Of a stretch of 64,000 bases of DNA, positions 45,730 to 56,524 are shown in pieces; position 1 is the first letter of the stretch, and each line of letters begins with the position of its first letter. The DNA is taken from NCBI RefSeq assembly GCF_030247195.1, contig NC_080671.1:299781934-299845933 (forward strand), written 5' to 3'. This DNA comes from Topomyia yanbarensis (Eukaryota; Arthropoda; Insecta; Diptera; Culicidae). The notes beneath the pieces are model-generated. The model was not told where the DNA came from, did not search any database, and saw only the letters and a list, made by a program, of their open reading frames with translations. A program made the position numbers and the translations under genes.

Positions 45730-47020
45730 AAAAAACCTATTTTAATCCACCTAGCGGCGCAATTGTGCCTTTCTCAATCATGAATCACGAGAATGTGTGC
45801 GTTGTTTATATTCATTAAAAGCTTTTAAATGCATATATTACATTTTATTATTATACATCACATGACAACTATATACAGGAAAATAAATCATTATTCGAGT
45901 TCTAAAATTTTGAAAAAGAAAAAACAGCCACGGTAATATTGAACTGAAAAACCTGTTTTAATCCACCTAGAGGTGCAATTGTGCCTTTCTCATTTCTCCA
46001 AACTATGATTTAATAGCTGGTTCGTACAATATATAACATTATGGAAATGTCTTTCATTCTTATTACACTTGGTAAGTACATATAAGAGCACATTTTTGCA
46101 TTCATCGCGGTATCGGTTTGAATCGGAGTTTCCTATGTGATCGCACTCCACAACCCGTAACTCCGGAGCCGGAAGTAGGATGGAGATGGAATTTAATATC
46201 AGTTTCCGGGGACGTAACACCTTTCATTTGAGACTAAGTTGATCAAATCTGTCTAGTCATTTTCGAGAAACCAATATAACCGTTATTCTGAATTTGGATG
46301 CTTCCGGATCCGTCGATGGTGGCCAGTGTGGCCAAAGAGACTTTGAATGACTGTTGGTGACCGAGATCTACAAATTCAACAGTTGTGTTTACATTTTGGA
46401 AAAAAAATTCGCCTTTTTACATTCATCGCAGAATTCGTTAGAATCGGGATTTGCTGCGTGATCGTACGTATCACCTTGTAATTCAGGAACCAGAACTCGG
46501 ATCCACACAAAATTGAACAGCAGCTAATGGACCTTTCATTTAAAATCAAGTTTGTCAAAATCGGTTCAGAAAATTCCGAGAAACCGATGTGGACAAATCA
46601 ACAAATTTTGTTTTGTAACCATACTCTTCAACTCGTAATCCGGAATAAGATGTCGGTTGAAAATGAAATTTAATAGCAACCTATGGGAATATTATACCTT
46701 TCATTTGAATCTTAGTTTGTAAAAATCGGTTCAGCCATCTCCGAGAAAACGATGTGGATATTAGGTTAACAAATCCGCACATACACACACATACATACAT
46801 ACATACATACATACATACATACATACATACATACATACATACATAATACATACATACATACATACATACATACATACATACATACATACATACATACACT
46901 CAGATATTTTGCGATCTCGGCGAACTGAGTCGAATATTATATAAGACTCGGCCCTCCGGGCCTCGGTTAGAAAGTCGGTTTTTGGAGCAATTGCATAACC
47001 CTTCTATATGAGAAAGGAAA
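45730..47020. repeat. mosquito dispersed repeat, copy A, with (CATA)n
   Basis: It begins with TTTTAATCCACCTAG (twice, 45739 and 45958) and ATTGTGCCTTTCTC, and ends ATGAGAAAGGAAAA near 47015, giving inverted TGCCTTTCTCAT-type ends. Inside, a module of about 130-180 bp recurs, with the words AACTCCGGAAGC, CCTTTCATTTGA and AAAATCGGTTCAGCCATCT. A CATA microsatellite (46790-46900) is followed by CGATCTCGGCGAACTGAGTC and GGCCCTCCGGGCCTCGGTTA. Confidence 0.75.
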
Positions 47021-47059
47021 AAGAATAATATTTAATTAGCTTAATAAGCATGAGTTCAA

Positions 47060-48205
47060 TCTTATCTTCATGTGATTATAATTTGGAAAGGTTGGTGTTG
47101 ATGGGTTTGAACGTGTAGGGAATGGGGGGTTAGTAGAGTGGGAGTGGAGGATGCGTCAGAAATCCTTCATCTTATTTCGGTATACGGGGTGGATGAGGGA
47201 AATGCGGGCGTGAGGGTGGTCCAAGGGAAGGGGAGTGATGAAGGAGGGAGGTGTAAGGGCATGGCGGGGGGGGGGGCGACGCAATACTCAACTGCATATT
47301 TTGCCTTCTATTTGAGACTTGGTTTGAGAAAATCGGTTCAGTCATCATTGAAGAAGCGATGTGACTTTAATTGTGGAATATGCCCGGAATTCCGGAATCG
47401 TCGATAGAGGAAAATATATTCAAAGAATGTTTGATTGGCAATCAGTGATCTAGATCTGCGATTAGAAGTAATTTGGTGACCATTTCAATAGTTTTTAGCG
47501 GTATTACGATTGTACCGATTTATATGGGAAATTTCAGTGTATCCTTACTAACACCCCTGTAACTCCGGAAGCAAGAGTCAGAACCGAATGAAATTCAGCA
47601 GCAGTCAATGGCATTACTGTATCTTTCATTTGAAATCAAGTTTGTAAAAATCGGTAGAGAATTCGTTGGGGAATGGGTGTGATATTAGCTTAGGAACTTG
47701 GCGGGTTCCCCGGGGGCGTCATGAACCGTCATAGGTGGCCAATGTGGTCAAAGCTGCTTTGATTGATCATTAGTGATCCAGACCCGCAAACTAGAGTAAT
47801 GTTACATCAATTTTAATATGTTTTACATCATTTGAACATCATGGTGGTACCAGTTTATATGGGAATTTGCTGTGTGACCGCACTCTTCAACCCGTAACTC
47901 CAGAACCGGAAGTCGGATCAACTAAAAATTCAATAGCAGCTTATGCGTTATACCTTTCAGATGAAACTAAGTTTGCGAAAATCGGTTCAGCCATCTCTGA
48001 GAAAATTGTGTGAGTTTAAATGACACACACACATACACACACACATACACACACACATACATACACACACAGACATTTGCCGATCTCGACGAACTGAATC
48101 GAATGGTGTTTGACATTCGGCCCTCCGGGCCTCGGTTAAAAAGTCGATTTTTACAGTGATTGCATAGCCTTTCTTTACATGAGAAAGGCAAAAAGGTGCG
48201 AAATC
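47060..48205. repeat. mosquito dispersed repeat, copy B, with (CA/CATA)n
   Basis: Same family as copy A. The modules at 47310-47360, 47560-47680 and 47880-48010 share the TCGGTTCAGYCATC-type words, the microsatellite at 48021-48072 sits in the same place, and the end GGCCCTCCGGGCCTCGGTTA followed by ATGAGAAAGGCAAAA is conserved. No protein is encoded. A further module lies at 48360-48540. Confidence 0.75.
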
Positions 48206-48848
48206 GGCTAAGTCCCAAAAAGTCGATTTTTATAAAAAAAAAATTTTTCGAGATAAAATCTCGACGTTTCATGCATTTTAAAGATGTTTGGCATCAAAAA
48301 TACCAATTCGATTTCTGAAATTTCATGGGGTCCCACCTTTGAAAAAAAATTTTGAGTTCCGGCTTATATGGGAATTTCATATGTGACCGGACGGTTTAGT
48401 CTATATTTCCGGACCTATATAAGCGATCCGTGCGAAATTTTATAGACATCTGTGGGGATATTATAGCTATAGTTGGGACTAAGTTTGTGAAAATCGGCCC
48501 AATCATTTCCGGGAAACTGATGTGAGTTCGTCAATTTTGAATGATTATAGTCGTGTAAACTGTTTGGATTTTTTGTGTCAAGCATGTGCTAATTTGCGTA
48601 CTAGTTGGCAACCCTGATTGTTTTTTTTTGCAAATTCGATTGCTTATCCCGTATCGAACTTAGACATAGTTTCGGTTTTTTTTCAACTCTGGTCAATATA
48701 TGGATTTCGGTGAAATCTATTCACTCGTGTTTGCTGCTATCGACCATTGTTTTATTTTCGCATTCGGCATACCCGTGCTCATTCACAGTAGTGAACGTCA
48801 ACTATACGAAACCAATAGTGTTTGTCCGGTGCCATCATAAGGAGAACA

Positions 48849-50669
48849 ATGTCTAAAAAGTGTGATGCGAGCCCTTGTTTCTCCGGTACCGTTCGCAGTG
48901 GCAAAGTTGAGTGTGGAAAATGTCGCAAATCCTTCCACCTCCAGTGTGCTAGTTTGAATAGCAACCAGCACAAAGCCGTACGCGATTGTCCCGGAGCCTT
49001 TTGGTTTTGTCAGTTGTGCCGTAGCTCTGGAATCCATCAGCATCAACCAATACAAAACCCTACACTCGATCTCATTCTACTCCGTATAACATCTATAATG
49101 AAACTGGTTGGCCTACAAATCGATGCTACTCGTGCTTTGTGTCGCAATTTTTCCAACGGACCACCACGCCCCAGTAACTGCAACCAGCCTCATAGCCAAC
49201 CCACCCATCCCAACGCTACTGTTAACTTCGAGGAAGAGCTGAATCGGATGCACTTCTCATTCTCCGAAATCTTCAACTCACTCATGCCTGGCGACGATAC
49301 TTCCTGCGGAAACAAACGAGACCGTACCTCAAGTTTCAACTCATCTCGACGGCCACGGGAAGATAAGCGACGGAGAGTTGATGTTTCAATCGGTACGTCT
49401 GATTTTTCCAATATTATACCAGTCCCTCTTATAGATGCACCTGTGGACACCTGCGCCATTGATGATATTGCATCTGCTGCTGCTAATTCCGAGCTCATAC
49501 CGACTACTACTACGCCGCCGACTAACGTTATTGCTACTGCTGCACCCATTGCCATCGAACCTACTGCTACTGCGGTGTGCTTTACCAAATCAACTGCTGC
49601 TATATCAACTGCCACTGCATCTGCTGCTATTGCATCAAATGATGCATCTAATATCATCGTTTTGCCTTCTCATACCAAGACCACTGCCGTCGCTGGTCTT
49701 GCTGCACCCACTACCGCCATAGCCACTTCCCATGCCACTGTTACACCTATTTCAATCGCAAATACTACTGCTGCACCTGCTATTGCCGCACCACCTCGCC
49801 CATCTGCTGCCGCTGCACCACCTGCAATTGCTCCAGTTTTCGAAACCATTCCATCGCTGATCACCCCAGCATATGCTGCGCGTTCATTTGCTCCCGCCGC
49901 AGCTGCCATGCGCACTAACAGCTCCACATCCGCTTCCCACAACGCAAATACTGCTAACGCAACCGTATGTTTCAACACCGGCACCAGTGTACGTGCTGTC
50001 GTCGATGATCAACCCCACCGTCACAGTCAACAATTTCTACAGCAGCCCACGGTTCCCGGATCACAGTTTGCCATACAAAGCTTAAGTATTCCTAATTGTA
50101 ATTTAATTGAACGTTCTGAAACATTAACAATTCCAACGCTCTCGGTTGCACCTCCCACAATATCAAGAAAATGGTTCTATGTAACTCGATTCCAGCCAAA
50201 TGAAACTGCTAATAATTTAATCCTCTATATAGTAAGCAAATCCAGGTGCGACCCAAACTTGATTTTCTGTGTTAGGCTAGTACGCCAAGATCGTGAACAG
50301 GAACGACCGTTATCTTATGTATCTTTTAAGATCAGTGTTCCTACTATGCTCGAGGGACTCCTCACCTCAATGGATTTCTGGCCTCCCGGGATTACTATCT
50401 CTCCTTTTTTAGATCGGAGTTTGATCAAACGTTTTCAAACCGCCCCGTTGGTGAAAGAGAATTTGCTACCAAGTCAACGTCTTTCCAATACCATGCGACA
50501 AATAACCAATGGATTACCAGCACGAACAATTCAATCGCCGAGAACCCCTTTGCTACTCAATACCCCATTGCCCAATCAACTCTATCAGTACAACCTTCAA
50601 GCCCATCGCACACCAACATACCCACTTCAACTGCCACGAGAACGAGGAATTCAGACATCACTGGTTTGA
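48849..50669 (+). CDS. CR1-clade ORF1 with PHD finger
   Basis: Starts at ATG 48849 with A at -3; earlier in-frame codons lack an ATG. The 606-residue product opens with a PHD-like C4HC3 finger (C-D-A-S-P-C, C-G-K-C, F-H-L-Q-C, W-F-C-Q-L-C) over residues 5-57. Residues about 190-385 are low-complexity Ala/Thr/Pro, encoded by GCT, ACT and GCA runs. The C-terminal 150 residues include W-F-Y-V-T-R-F, resembling the domain after the linker in CR1 ORF1 proteins. It probably binds element RNA or directs chromatin association. The frame ends in TGA at 50667-50669, inside the ORF2 frame. Confidence 0.85.
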   Translation: MSKKCDASPCFSGTVRSGKVECGKCRKSFHLQCASLNSNQHKAVRDCPGAFWFCQLCRSSGIHQHQPIQNPTLDLILLRITSIMKLVGLQIDATRALCRNFSNGPPRPSNCNQPHSQPTHPNATVNFEEELNRMHFSFSEIFNSLMPGDDTSCGNKRDRTSSFNSSRRPREDKRRRVDVSIGTSDFSNIIPVPLIDAPVDTCAIDDIASAAANSELIPTTTTPPTNVIATAAPIAIEPTATAVCFTKSTAAISTATASAAIASNDASNIIVLPSHTKTTAVAGLAAPTTAIATSHATVTPISIANTTAAPAIAAPPRPSAAAAPPAIAPVFETIPSLITPAYAARSFAPAAAAMRTNSSTSASHNANTANATVCFNTGTSVRAVVDDQPHRHSQQFLQQPTVPGSQFAIQSLSIPNCNLIERSETLTIPTLSVAPPTISRKWFYVTRFQPNETANNLILYIVSKSRCDPNLIFCVRLVRQDREQERPLSYVSFKISVPTMLEGLLTSMDFWPPGITISPFLDRSLIKRFQTAPLVKENLLPSQRLSNTMRQITNGLPARTIQSPRTPLLLNTPLPNQLYQYNLQAHRTPTYPLQLPRERGIQTSLV

Positions 50670-53560
50670 ACCAACAACTCGAATTTTATTACCAAAATGT
50701 TGGCGGTATGAATACGAGAATAACTGATTACTACTTAGCCTGCTCCGATGCATCATATGACATCTATGCCTTTACTGAAACCTGGTTGAATGGTAATACT
50801 TTATCACACCAAATATTTGGCCCGCTTTACACCGTTTTTCGGTCCGACCGAACTAGTTCTCACAGTAGCAGGAACCATGGAGGCGGAGTTCTTATTGCAA
50901 CGCGTTCTCGCTTTAAATCACGCCAACTCTTTCCCCCTAATTGCTCATGTGTAGAACAAATATGGGTCGCTCTAACGCTTTCAAAATCTACGTTATTCAT
51001 TTGCGTAATATATATTCCTCCGGATCGTACCAGCGACGTAATATTGTTTAATGAACATCTTAGCTCTGTTACATGGATCGCTTCACAAATGAAAATTAGT
51101 GATAATATGGTAATACTTGGCGATTTCAACTTCCCAGGTATTAAGTGGGTCTCCTGTCCCGCTAAGTACCTCTTCCCTGACAACTCATTCTCCACCGTTA
51201 GTCACCTAGCAACAGAACTGTTGGACAGTTACAACACCGCACTAGGACTAGGACAAATTAACAACATCGTTAACAGTAACGGCCGTGTACTTGACCTATG
51301 CTTTGTTAGTTTAGACTTAATTAATGACTGTTCCATTTCTGAAGCACCGTCTCCGCTTGTAAAGAAATGCCACCATCATCAACCTTTACATCTTTCGATT
51401 CGCGATTGCTCGCCCATCGTCTTTCGAGATATATCTGAGTCTATCTATTATGATTACAAAAATGCAAATTTCCTCGCCATGAACCAATTCTTGAGTAACA
51501 TCATTTGGAGCAATGTTGTCGATGGAAGAGATGTCAACGAATCTGCAACCGTCATATCGAACGTTCTACTGTACGCTATAGACCAGTACGTACCCAAAAA
51601 GTTAAAAAAAACTCCCTGCTCCCCACCCTGGACAAATAGAACACTGCAACGTTTAAAATCTGCCAAAAGATCTGCTTTGAAAAAATTCTCGAAATTTCGC
51701 ACGCGCCCATTGAAAATTCGTTACATTATTTCTAACGACAGATATAAACGTTTAAACAAACGTCTCTCTCGTATCCACGAACAACGCACTCAAAATCACC
51801 TAAAGTCCAATCCAAAGGCCTTTTGGGATTATATAAATAATCAAAGGAAGGAGTCAGGTTTACCATCGGTCATGATCCGTGATGCAAAAGAAGCTTCATC
51901 TACCAAAGATATTTGCGATTTATTTCGTAAGCAATTCAGCAGTGTTTTTACATACGATAAACTGAACTCTTCAGAAATATCTACTGCTGTTCTAAGAGTT
52001 CCATGTGGGCTCCCCATCGATCAACATCCTCGTATCACTTCTGATGCAGTTATTACTGCATGTAGAAAGCTAAAAAAATCATGCAACGTCGGTCCTGATG
52101 GGATCCCAGCGATTGTTCTAAAACAATGTTCTGCAAGTCTCGCTACACCCTTATCGTGCCTTTTCAACGACTCTCTGCGATCAGGGATTTTTCCTGACTG
52201 TTGGAAGCGATCCTTCGTTTTTCCGGTTTTTAAAAAAGGATGTAAACGCGACGTGCGCAATTATCGCGGAATTGCAGCCTTGTGCGCTACATCCAAACTA
52301 TTCGAGTCAATCGTCCTGGATTTTGTCACTCACAACTGCCGTAACATAATAGCTGAAGAACAACATGGATTTATTCCTAAGCGATCTACCAGTACCAACT
52401 TAGTTTCATACACATCATACATAACTCATGCACTCCAACAAAGACATCAAGTTGACGCGATTTATACAGACCTTACTGCAGCTTTCGACAAGATTAACCA
52501 CCGTATAGCTGTTGGCAAACTCGAACAGCTGGGTTTTAATGGACCTTTTCTTAATTGGTTACGTTCATACCTATTTGGCCGTCAAATGAGCGTTAAAATT
52601 GGAGATACTCTTTCCCTACCATTTGCTGCTACCTCCGGAGTTCCACAGGGCAGCCACCTGGGACCCATAATCTTCCTGTTATACATGAACGATGTCCACC
52701 TTTTACTAAAATGTGTCAAGCTTTCCTATGCCGATGACTTCAAGCTATTCACCATCGTAAAATGTCTTGATGATGCAAGACTTCTTCAATGCGATCTAGA
52801 AATCTTCGCTAATTGGTGCAGCAACAATCAGATGGTCTTGAATGCATCTAAGTGCTCCGTAATATCCTTTACTCGTAAGCATTCATTGATTATTTTCAAT
52901 TATGAACTTTATGGCAATAATCTTCGGAGAGATACTTCTGTTAAAGATCTAGGTGTAATTCTTGACTCAAAGTTAACATTTAGAGACCATGTTTCATACG
53001 TAACATCAAAAGCTTCCAGAACACTTGGATTTATCTTTCATACAGCCAAAAATTTCAGAAATGTGCACTGTTTAAAGTCACTCTATTGCTCTCTAGTACG
53101 CTCGATATTAGAATATGCATCAGTGGTCTGGGCACCATTCTATCAAAACAGCATCAGCCGAATCGAGTCCGTTCAACGCAAGTTCTTACGATTTGCCTTG
53201 CGCCATCTTCCCTGGAATGACCCGATAAATTTGCCCGCATACGAAGACAGATGTAAATTGATCGGTCTAGACCTGCTCAGTTGTCGTCGCAATGTCGCAA
53301 AGGCTTTGTTTGTCTCCGATATTATTCAAGGTAATATCGACTGCTCCGCATTACTCCAACAGCTGAACTTCAACATCCATCGTCGTGTTTTGCGATCCCA
53401 TACTTTTTTCCGCCTTCCTGTTGCTAGAACTAATTATGGTCAGAACGAACCCATAGCCTGTATGAGTCGTATGTTTAATCAACTCTCTGATGCCTTCGAC
53501 TTTAATTTGTCCCGAGCCACCATAAAAAAAAAGTTTTTTGAAGTCATATCCACAGTTTAG
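50666..53560 (+). CDS. CR1-clade ORF2 (endonuclease / reverse transcriptase)
   Basis: A 965-codon frame begins its conserved part at L-E-F-Y-Y-Q-N-V-G-G, the start of an APE-type endonuclease, followed by F-T-E-T-W-L, L-G-D-F-N-F-P-G and C-H-H-H-Q-P. The reverse transcriptase carries G-P-D-G-I-P-A, Q-H-G-F-I-P-K-R-S, S-G-V-P-Q-G-S-H-L-G-P and catalytic Y-A-D-D at 52727-52738. No RNase H follows. The frame is open from 50330, 340 bases inside ORF1, but has no ATG before the endonuclease; the first is at 50708. Translation probably depends on a -1 shift or on re-initiation at the ORF1 stop. The start given is the point of the ORF1 stop. Confidence 0.88.
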   Translation: MNQQLEFYYQNVGGMNTRITDYYLACSDASYDIYAFTETWLNGNTLSHQIFGPLYTVFRSDRTSSHSSRNHGGGVLIATRSRFKSRQLFPPNCSCVEQIWVALTLSKSTLFICVIYIPPDRTSDVILFNEHLSSVTWIASQMKISDNMVILGDFNFPGIKWVSCPAKYLFPDNSFSTVSHLATELLDSYNTALGLGQINNIVNSNGRVLDLCFVSLDLINDCSISEAPSPLVKKCHHHQPLHLSIRDCSPIVFRDISESIYYDYKNANFLAMNQFLSNIIWSNVVDGRDVNESATVISNVLLYAIDQYVPKKLKKTPCSPPWTNRTLQRLKSAKRSALKKFSKFRTRPLKIRYIISNDRYKRLNKRLSRIHEQRTQNHLKSNPKAFWDYINNQRKESGLPSVMIRDAKEASSTKDICDLFRKQFSSVFTYDKLNSSEISTAVLRVPCGLPIDQHPRITSDAVITACRKLKKSCNVGPDGIPAIVLKQCSASLATPLSCLFNDSLRSGIFPDCWKRSFVFPVFKKGCKRDVRNYRGIAALCATSKLFESIVLDFVTHNCRNIIAEEQHGFIPKRSTSTNLVSYTSYITHALQQRHQVDAIYTDLTAAFDKINHRIAVGKLEQLGFNGPFLNWLRSYLFGRQMSVKIGDTLSLPFAATSGVPQGSHLGPIIFLLYMNDVHLLLKCVKLSYADDFKLFTIVKCLDDARLLQCDLEIFANWCSNNQMVLNASKCSVISFTRKHSLIIFNYELYGNNLRRDTSVKDLGVILDSKLTFRDHVSYVTSKASRTLGFIFHTAKNFRNVHCLKSLYCSLVRSILEYASVVWAPFYQNSISRIESVQRKFLRFALRHLPWNDPINLPAYEDRCKLIGLDLLSCRRNVAKALFVSDIIQGNIDCSALLQQLNFNIHRRVLRSHTFFRLPVARTNYGQNEPIACMSRMFNQLSDAFDFNLSRATIKKKFFEVISTV

Positions 53561-53929
53561 TTGCTTTCGTTTATAAAATTTTTTGTATTATGTTGTAAGT
53601 AGTACTTAAGCAAGTTTCACTTTTCGAGTTTGTGTTAGACATAGTTAATAAGTACTGAACTTACTTGTATGTTCTATCATTGCATATTATTTATATTCTG
53701 TGTATTATATAGTAATTAGCTTTTTTGTCATTAGGGTTAGCATATTGCCTATTGACAATGAAAAGATGAGAAGGTTTTATGCCTACTGGAGAAGAGGCGA
53801 AAATGAGCTTCACTCCAGCGGGCTTTTCCCTGCTCCACAAATAAACAAATAAACAAATAGTATAATTGAACACAACAAATATACCCAGTCGTTTGTATCG
53901 AATCAAAAACGAACCCAATCATCTAAACA

Positions 53930-54355
53930 CCGTGTCGGTCTTACCCACCCAAAAACTGTCGGTCTTACCCCAACAGCGCACATTTTTGTTAAATGCTCAG
54001 TTTACAGTATTGAAATACTCAAACTTATCTTCAATACACACAAATAACGATATGGAGAGTAGAATAGAATGTGTGACAAAAAACTGGTCATTTTTCAAAG
54101 CTTTTGCGATATTAAAACCTTAAAATGTATCAACTAAAAAGAACATTCAAAAGCGCATTAACTTTGCTTTCGCTTGTTTTGTTTATTTTGTTGACGTTTA
54201 ATGAACCCATATGGCATCGATGTGTATCGAAATGCCTAAAATAGTCGTACTAATAATATCCTGTCGTTATTGTATGTTTTAAAATTTGATATCTGGGAAA
54301 AGTCGTGGGGTGTCGGGCTTACCCAGGGTGTCGGACTTGCCCCGCGTTCCCCTAT
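53930..54355. repeat. dispersed repeat with GTCGGNCTTACCC words
   Basis: TCGGTCTTACCC occurs twice at 53936-53971, and the variant TCGGGCTTACCC near 54315; ACTTGCCCCGCGTTCCCC ends it at 54349 and matches, inverted, 44983-45001. Probably one non-autonomous element; limits uncertain. Confidence 0.5.
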
Positions 54356-54359
54356 ATTT

Positions 54360-55630
54360 GACAGCAGATTTTGGCATTCAGATACTTTTTAGTTAGACAA
54401 TGGTCCAACTAGCAGAGGTCCAACTAAAAGCGATTCAGTTAACAAATGACCAACCAGCGAATCACGACTGTACTTGATTTTAAGAAAGTTATTTTAAGAA
54501 CTTTTGAAGAAGTGATCAATGTTCCCCGTTTCACGTTACCAAATAGAACGACGATAACAGTATATTGGCTCTCTTCTGCTTTACACTCGGAGAAACCTGG
54601 CAAAAACCTCTCACCAGTTGTCCATCTGAGGATGTTGGATCATTCGCAGGATACATGGCGTGTTTCTGGATACGCAAATTTTACTGATTCTGTATCCCTT
54701 CTCCGTCTCATCTAAAATCTCGTGAGAAAGAGAAACAGCTTCGAGAAAATCTGATGGAAACACTCCATTGCATCGTATCCAGCTTTCCATTCCATACTGT
54801 AACATTTCTGAACCGCAGTTTGGGCCGTGTGGTTGGAAAAGTGAAAATTCTCCCTCCGGGAAAGTACCAGTAGCACGAGAAGACTAACAACTGTTGCTCA
54901 TTCCGGCTTTAAAGCTGTGTGATTGTTTAGTTGATAAATAAATAATGGAAAAGCGAAATATTGTATATTCTCTGTTTATTGTATCTATAGCAGCGAGAGT
55001 GGAGAAGTGCCAAATATAAATAAATAGTGGAATAGACATTTTTAGGCACACTGAGCATAATCGTGGCCATTGCTGTGTTTTAAGATAGCATTTACTTTAA
55101 TGGGATTTACGGTGATTTTTGTGTTAATGCAAAAAGGTGTTAAATTCGAAACAAGACAGTAGCTATGTACATATACCCGATCATTGCACGTGGCTTGTGG
55201 GGTAGAAGCATATGAAACATTTATTAAGAGGCGTGAAACGGAAGTGTCTTGGCTGTGTAATAAAAGGAAATAGTGCTGATGTGATCACCGGTGTATGTAG
55301 CTGAAGACAAAGTGGATAGATGAATACATAGGGGAGAGTGAGGACACTTGTTTCTTGGTGATACCCCGGCCATATCACATAACCTATGAAAATATGAAGT
55401 TATCTCAATGTATGAGAACGTATATGATAATCGAAAGTCAAATCAAATATTACACCATTTTCTGGGAAGGTCATGATTTGTTGGGTGTTGTTACGATTGT
55501 CGTTTTATAGGAGAGTTTATTCGACAGTTCAGGCAGATAAATTTTAGCAAACTGCTTTTTGTAACGTCCAAAAGTTTCGACCGTTTGTTACGGTCTTCTT
55601 CGGTGGACACGATCCTTACAGCTAATATCA
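54360..55630. other. unassigned intergenic DNA
   Basis: Begins with a dispersed repeat (GGTCCAACTA repeated at 54402 and 54418, AATCACGACTGTAC at about 54460). No gene is supported beyond it. Confidence 0.35.
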
Positions 55631-55634
55631 GCAG

Positions 55635-56285
55635 TGAAAAAAACACTTTTTTGCGTTTTTTTCTAGAAATGTGGGTGAAGCGAATTATTAAAAACTTTTA
55701 TATATTATAATTTATCACTTCAATAACATTCTGTAATTTTTCTATGTAAAAATATCGGCATGCGACTCGGCGACGAAGCTTTTGGTAGAACGTCTCTAGA
55801 AAAACACGATTTGCAGTGTTAACTGCCATTCAAAAACCACTCAACCAATTTATTTCAAACTTTGCATACACATTCTATTTAAAAAAAATACCTAACCCCT
55901 ACATCGAGATAATTTTTTCAGTATTTCGAAATAAAAATTGCCATTTTTACGAAAAATTTGGCCATTTAATGAAAAAAAATCCTTAATTGAAAAAATATCT
56001 CGAAAACTCACATATGGGTTCGGTATTTTTTTTACAAAGAATGCATATGCAAAATTTGAAATAAATCGGTTAACTAATTTTTGAATTGCAGTTAACACGC
56101 AAATCGTGTTTTTTTATCCAGAGACATTCTACAAGAAGCTCCGTCACCGAGTCGCTTGTCGATATTTTTGCATAGAGAAATTACAGAAGGTTACTGAAAT
56201 GATACATTATAATGTACAAAAGTTTGCTCCACCCAAATTCCTTAAAAAATTTCGAGAAATAAATGTTTTTTAACGCAGAAACCCT
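55635..56285. mobile_element. palindromic foldback element related to 22162-25116
   Basis: The left arm (about 55635-55925) and right arm (about 55970-56285) are inverted copies sharing GTTAACTGC, TTTATTTCAAA and ATACCTAACCC-type words. The arm sequence matches the long foldback at 22-25 kb (for example AGAACGTCT, ACTGCCATTCAAA and CCTAACCCCTAC). It is a short derivative of the same family with no coding sequence. Confidence 0.75.
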
Positions 56286-56524
56286 TGCAACAAACACCCC
56301 CCTCACCCTTCCCATTATTCACTGAATTATTAGGAAGCTGATATTACCAGCTTCAACTCAGCTCATCTGACAAATTGCTCATATCAGCTACGCTAGTCGT
56401 AAATGTTTGTAATGCCCCCCCCCCAAAATGTTGAAGAAATTTGAAAAACATGAACATGTTCAAAAAAAATTTATATGGAATTCTCAAAGTTTCATTTACA
56501 AAAGTTGTAGTGAAAATTGACGAC

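Larger units (their letters stand above)
48600..53860 (+). mobile_element. CR1-clade non-LTR retrotransposon, nearly intact
   Basis: A 5' leader, ORF1 with a PHD-type zinc finger, ORF2 with endonuclease and reverse transcriptase but no RNase H, and a 300-bp 3' UTR ending in tandem AAATAAAC units (53839-53858) make up the element. No internal stop or frameshift was found in either ORF. The 3' tail of short tandem repeats rather than poly(A) fits the CR1 group. The exact 5' boundary is not known. Confidence 0.88.

Noticed and set aside
46681..46899. M-Y-V-C repeat frame, and similar frames at 39101-39303
   Set aside because: Translation of CATA/TACA simple repeats.
49435..49984. Leu-rich + frame and Ala-rich minus frame inside the CR1 ORF1
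   Set aside because: Alternative-frame shadows of the GCN/ACN-rich linker of ORF1.
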